Positions 61,601 to 64,000 of a DNA stretch of 64,000 bases are shown here, piece by piece. The translations under genes and the position numbers were made by a program. Location of the stretch: NCBI GenBank assembly GCA_013397455.1, contig VYZB01000238.1, positions 605,319 through 669,318 of the forward strand, read 5' to 3'. Below the pieces are notes generated by a model that saw nothing but the letters and a program-made list of their open reading frames with translations, was not told the DNA's origin and did no database searches. Numbering within the stretch: the first letter of the stretch is position 1; every line of letters starts with the position of its first letter. This stretch comes from Crotophaga sulcirostris. Taxonomy: Eukaryota > Chordata > Aves > Cuculiformes > Crotophagidae.

Positions 61601-64000
61601 AAAAGAATGCTGCAACTGCATGTTGAACTAGCCGAAAAGAAAAAGAATCTGTCTTGGTCATGGAAAAGACTGGAACCATAAAAAAAGCCAAGGTCAAGAG
61701 ATTTTTAAAGAGGTGCTTCAGAGCAAAATAAAGTTGTACACTCAACACAAGAACTCCAAACTATTACGCATCCCCCTAGGAGCCTGCAGAGTAAGATGGC
61801 AGACTTTCTGCTCTTCCAGAGGTTCTCTCACTTACGTCAGTGACCATATATAAGGGGAGCTTCAAGCAACACGGGACATTCACATTTTCTTTTTATCCTA
61901 ACTTTAAAAACCAAGTATTGTACGCTGAATGTGTACCAGCTGAAATTCCATACACTTGAAAGCAAAATTAAGGTTTTTTTCCATCATATGCAAGCACATG
62001 TCAGCCTTAAGTAGCTTTCTTAAATCTGTATGAGACAAAGAACAAGTGACAGTGTTGAAAAAAATCCTATGATCCTGTCATTTGAACATCTGTCACATAT
62101 GAACAAATCCAAAGTACAGCAGATTTTGTTTTGCCATGTTTAAACTATGTGAGCTAAGGCAAAAGACAATCATTTAAAACTTAATAAGATTCCTAACTTT
62201 CAACAGAAAAATATTAAACCACCTTAAGAGGTAAGTACAAAAACCTTTTGGTGGTTTTATCTTTGCTATAAGTTTTATATGTTCAAAGCCCATCTGTTTA
62301 TCTTCTACAACACACTTGTTCCACTCCTCCTCTGTCACTACACTTTTGATCTTCTAATTCTGTTCCTTTACTCAGTATCTTAGATGCATCCTTTTAGCCT
62401 ATACAGATACTGGTCAAACAACTTCTTTGCCTTCTATATGAGAACAAAAGAGCAGCCTCGTGTAATGAGCCTGTATTCATCTTGGACCAGTGGTCAAAAG
62501 TTGTATCAAATCCAATTTGTCACTCTTTGCATTTGCATGCTCCTTCTTATCCTGTGACTTTTCACAGGATTTAAAAATAAGGAAGGATAAGGGTAAGTCT
62601 ATGTCAACTAGTACGAGCAATGCTGGAACACAGTTTCAGTGATCAGAGATAAAAGCACTGGTTTGAATGCAGATCATCCCCTGACTGCTGTGCCTGAAGA
62701 CCCAAAGGCAAGCTGTACACTCACAGTGCTCCTAGATTTTGTGTTCACGTCTTCCTCTTCAAACTGAGTATTATGAAAATGCTTGACTGATGCTTCTTGG
62801 CAACAGTGACTCTGTTTTATTCCCACAGCTTGACATAGACAAGACATTCACATGGAGGTAGCTCTGCTGGTGAGACTAAATGACCAGGATGGAAACAAAT
62901 ATCCAGTTAGGGCAACGTTCATAGTGCTGACAGCTCAGACTGTCTTGTGCAGAGACCATTAAAATAATTTTGTAGGTCACCCAAACACTTGTAGTTCTAA
63001 ACTAAAAGATGAGTAAAACCATATTTAATCTTTTTGTCTAATCTTTTTGTCCACAAAAATCAGGAAGTTCATATTATACCAGTTGAAACCAATATAACCC
63101 CAAATAAATCACATCTTCCAAGCAGTTCCGTATGACGGCAGAATAACTACTGTTCTGCCCTACAGCTTTAACTGGTCCGAGTCCAGTCTTTCCTTCCTTC
63201 TCCCAGCAGAGAGTGATCCAACACTGGGACTGGGGTCCCACGCAGTCTGCAAGGGAGTCCCCACCTCTGAGCAAAAGCTGCTTTCAGCTTCATGATGATC
63301 AGCAGGGATCCACCCCAGACTGCACGGCACGGCATGCCTGCCATTCGCTCCTTTGACCCAGGTATGCTCACGGCTTGCTTTAGACATTACCTGCCTTTCA
63401 AGGGTATAGTAGAAATGTTTTTTTAACCCCATCAATAGCAAAGGAGGATGGTCCCTCCACTCAAACAGGCCTGGGTTGTGTTTTGGAAGCACAAGGTCAT
63501 GAATTCTCATGTCTCCATCACATGTTTGCAGTCAACTGGCAACTGTGATGTCTGTGTAAGCACACTGCTGTGGGTCATTAGGATCTAACAGCAAAACCAT
63601 CTGGCCCTTAGAGTTCAAAGGAGATTTCACAGTTCTCCGCGCAGTCTAATAAATGAGGATAATAGTAATCTGTAATCTGTAGACAATTTTGGCAAAATCT
63701 GTGGAACCTTTATTCTTTATTTTCTATCCTACTTGGCACTCCTTGGAGTTTTTAATATCAAATACAAAGTCAGGTCTTTCAAAAAAATATTTATTAGCTT
63801 ATTAAACTGACCTCCCCGACTGCTGCTGGAAAAACCTGCAACATCTCAGGAGCTGCACTAATAACTTCAACTGATGACAAAGTAAATAGTATTAATAGTA
63901 TAACAGTATTGCACTTGTGGAAGACAGCAGAGAACATCAGAGTTTTCCAAGTATACAAAGTGACCTTTAATAGTTATTTGACTGGTAACAAAATTTTACG
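58645..64000 (-). other. HMGA2: HMGA2 intron 3, 3' part
   Basis: Sequence upstream of exon 4 in transcript order. Intron 3 is very long in known HMGA2 genes, and here it continues past the window edge: I looked for the exon 3 segment encoding the third AT-hook (PRGRPRKW) and did not find it. The segment holds a perfect 16-bp inverted repeat (60869-60884 with 60919-60934) and a plus-strand exon-like segment (61477-61539). No recognisable transposon was found. The rest has no feature I can support. Confidence 0.85.
60869..60934. repeat. Perfect 16-bp inverted repeat (hairpin)
   Basis: TTTTTATGAATGGCTT at 60869-60884 and its exact complement AAGCCATTCATAAAAA at 60919-60934, separated by 34 nt. 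It lies in HMGA2 intron 3. No target-site duplication is obvious. Confidence 0.9.

Noticed and set aside
63160..63510. 116-codon minus-strand ORF with a possible gtaatg donor
   Set aside because: No HMGA2 similarity (no AT-hook PRGRP motif) and no clear acceptor.

Overview
This window looks like avian nuclear DNA. The evidence is AT-rich, gene-poor sequence, CR1 LINE fragments whose 3' ends carry the ATTCTATGA-type terminus, low interspersed-repeat density, and the tail of a vertebrate gene with large introns. I cannot name the species. No bacterial-type gene organisation is present, and nearly all open reading frames are chance ORFs in non-coding DNA.

The only protein-coding gene I can support is HMGA2 (high mobility group AT-hook 2), on the minus strand. 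Two exons are visible. Exon 4 (58612-58644, 33 nt) encodes PQQVVQKKPAQ. Exon 5 (38818-38865 for the coding part) encodes the acidic tail EETEETSSQESAEED and the stop. Both have consensus splice sites. Joined in frame they give the known HMGA2 C-terminus that follows the third AT-hook. Exons 1-3 lie beyond the right edge, so 58645-64000 is part of intron 3 and 38866-58611 is intron 4 (about 19.7 kb).

The 3' UTR runs from 38817 down to about 35690 (about 3.1 kb). It ends at an AATAAA signal at 35705-35710, with an upstream AATAAA at 35779-35784. It holds eight let-7 seed matches (four with the CTACCTC heptamer, four of the TACCTCA type), which is the hallmark of HMGA2 post-transcriptional control. 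A truncated CR1 lies about 80 bp beyond the cleavage region.

The left 35 kb (1 to about 35600) is the intergenic region downstream of HMGA2. It contains three recognisable transposon copies: CR1 at 11048-11294, CR1 at 15970-16582, and CR1 at 34799-35612 next to the gene end. It also has a 26-bp tandem repeat (3952-4038), a palindromic MITE-like element (9111-9227) and scattered low-complexity tracts. Intron 4 contains a CpG-rich patch (47720-47955), a degenerate tandem repeat (54716-54830), a short CR1 tail (56414-56483) and an inverted-arm repeat (57340-57520). Intron 3 has a perfect 16-bp inverted repeat (60869-60934).

I found no convincing undescribed system. The most useful leads are the let-7 site array, three unexplained exon-like segments with good splice signals, the intron 3 hairpin and the intron 4 CpG patch.
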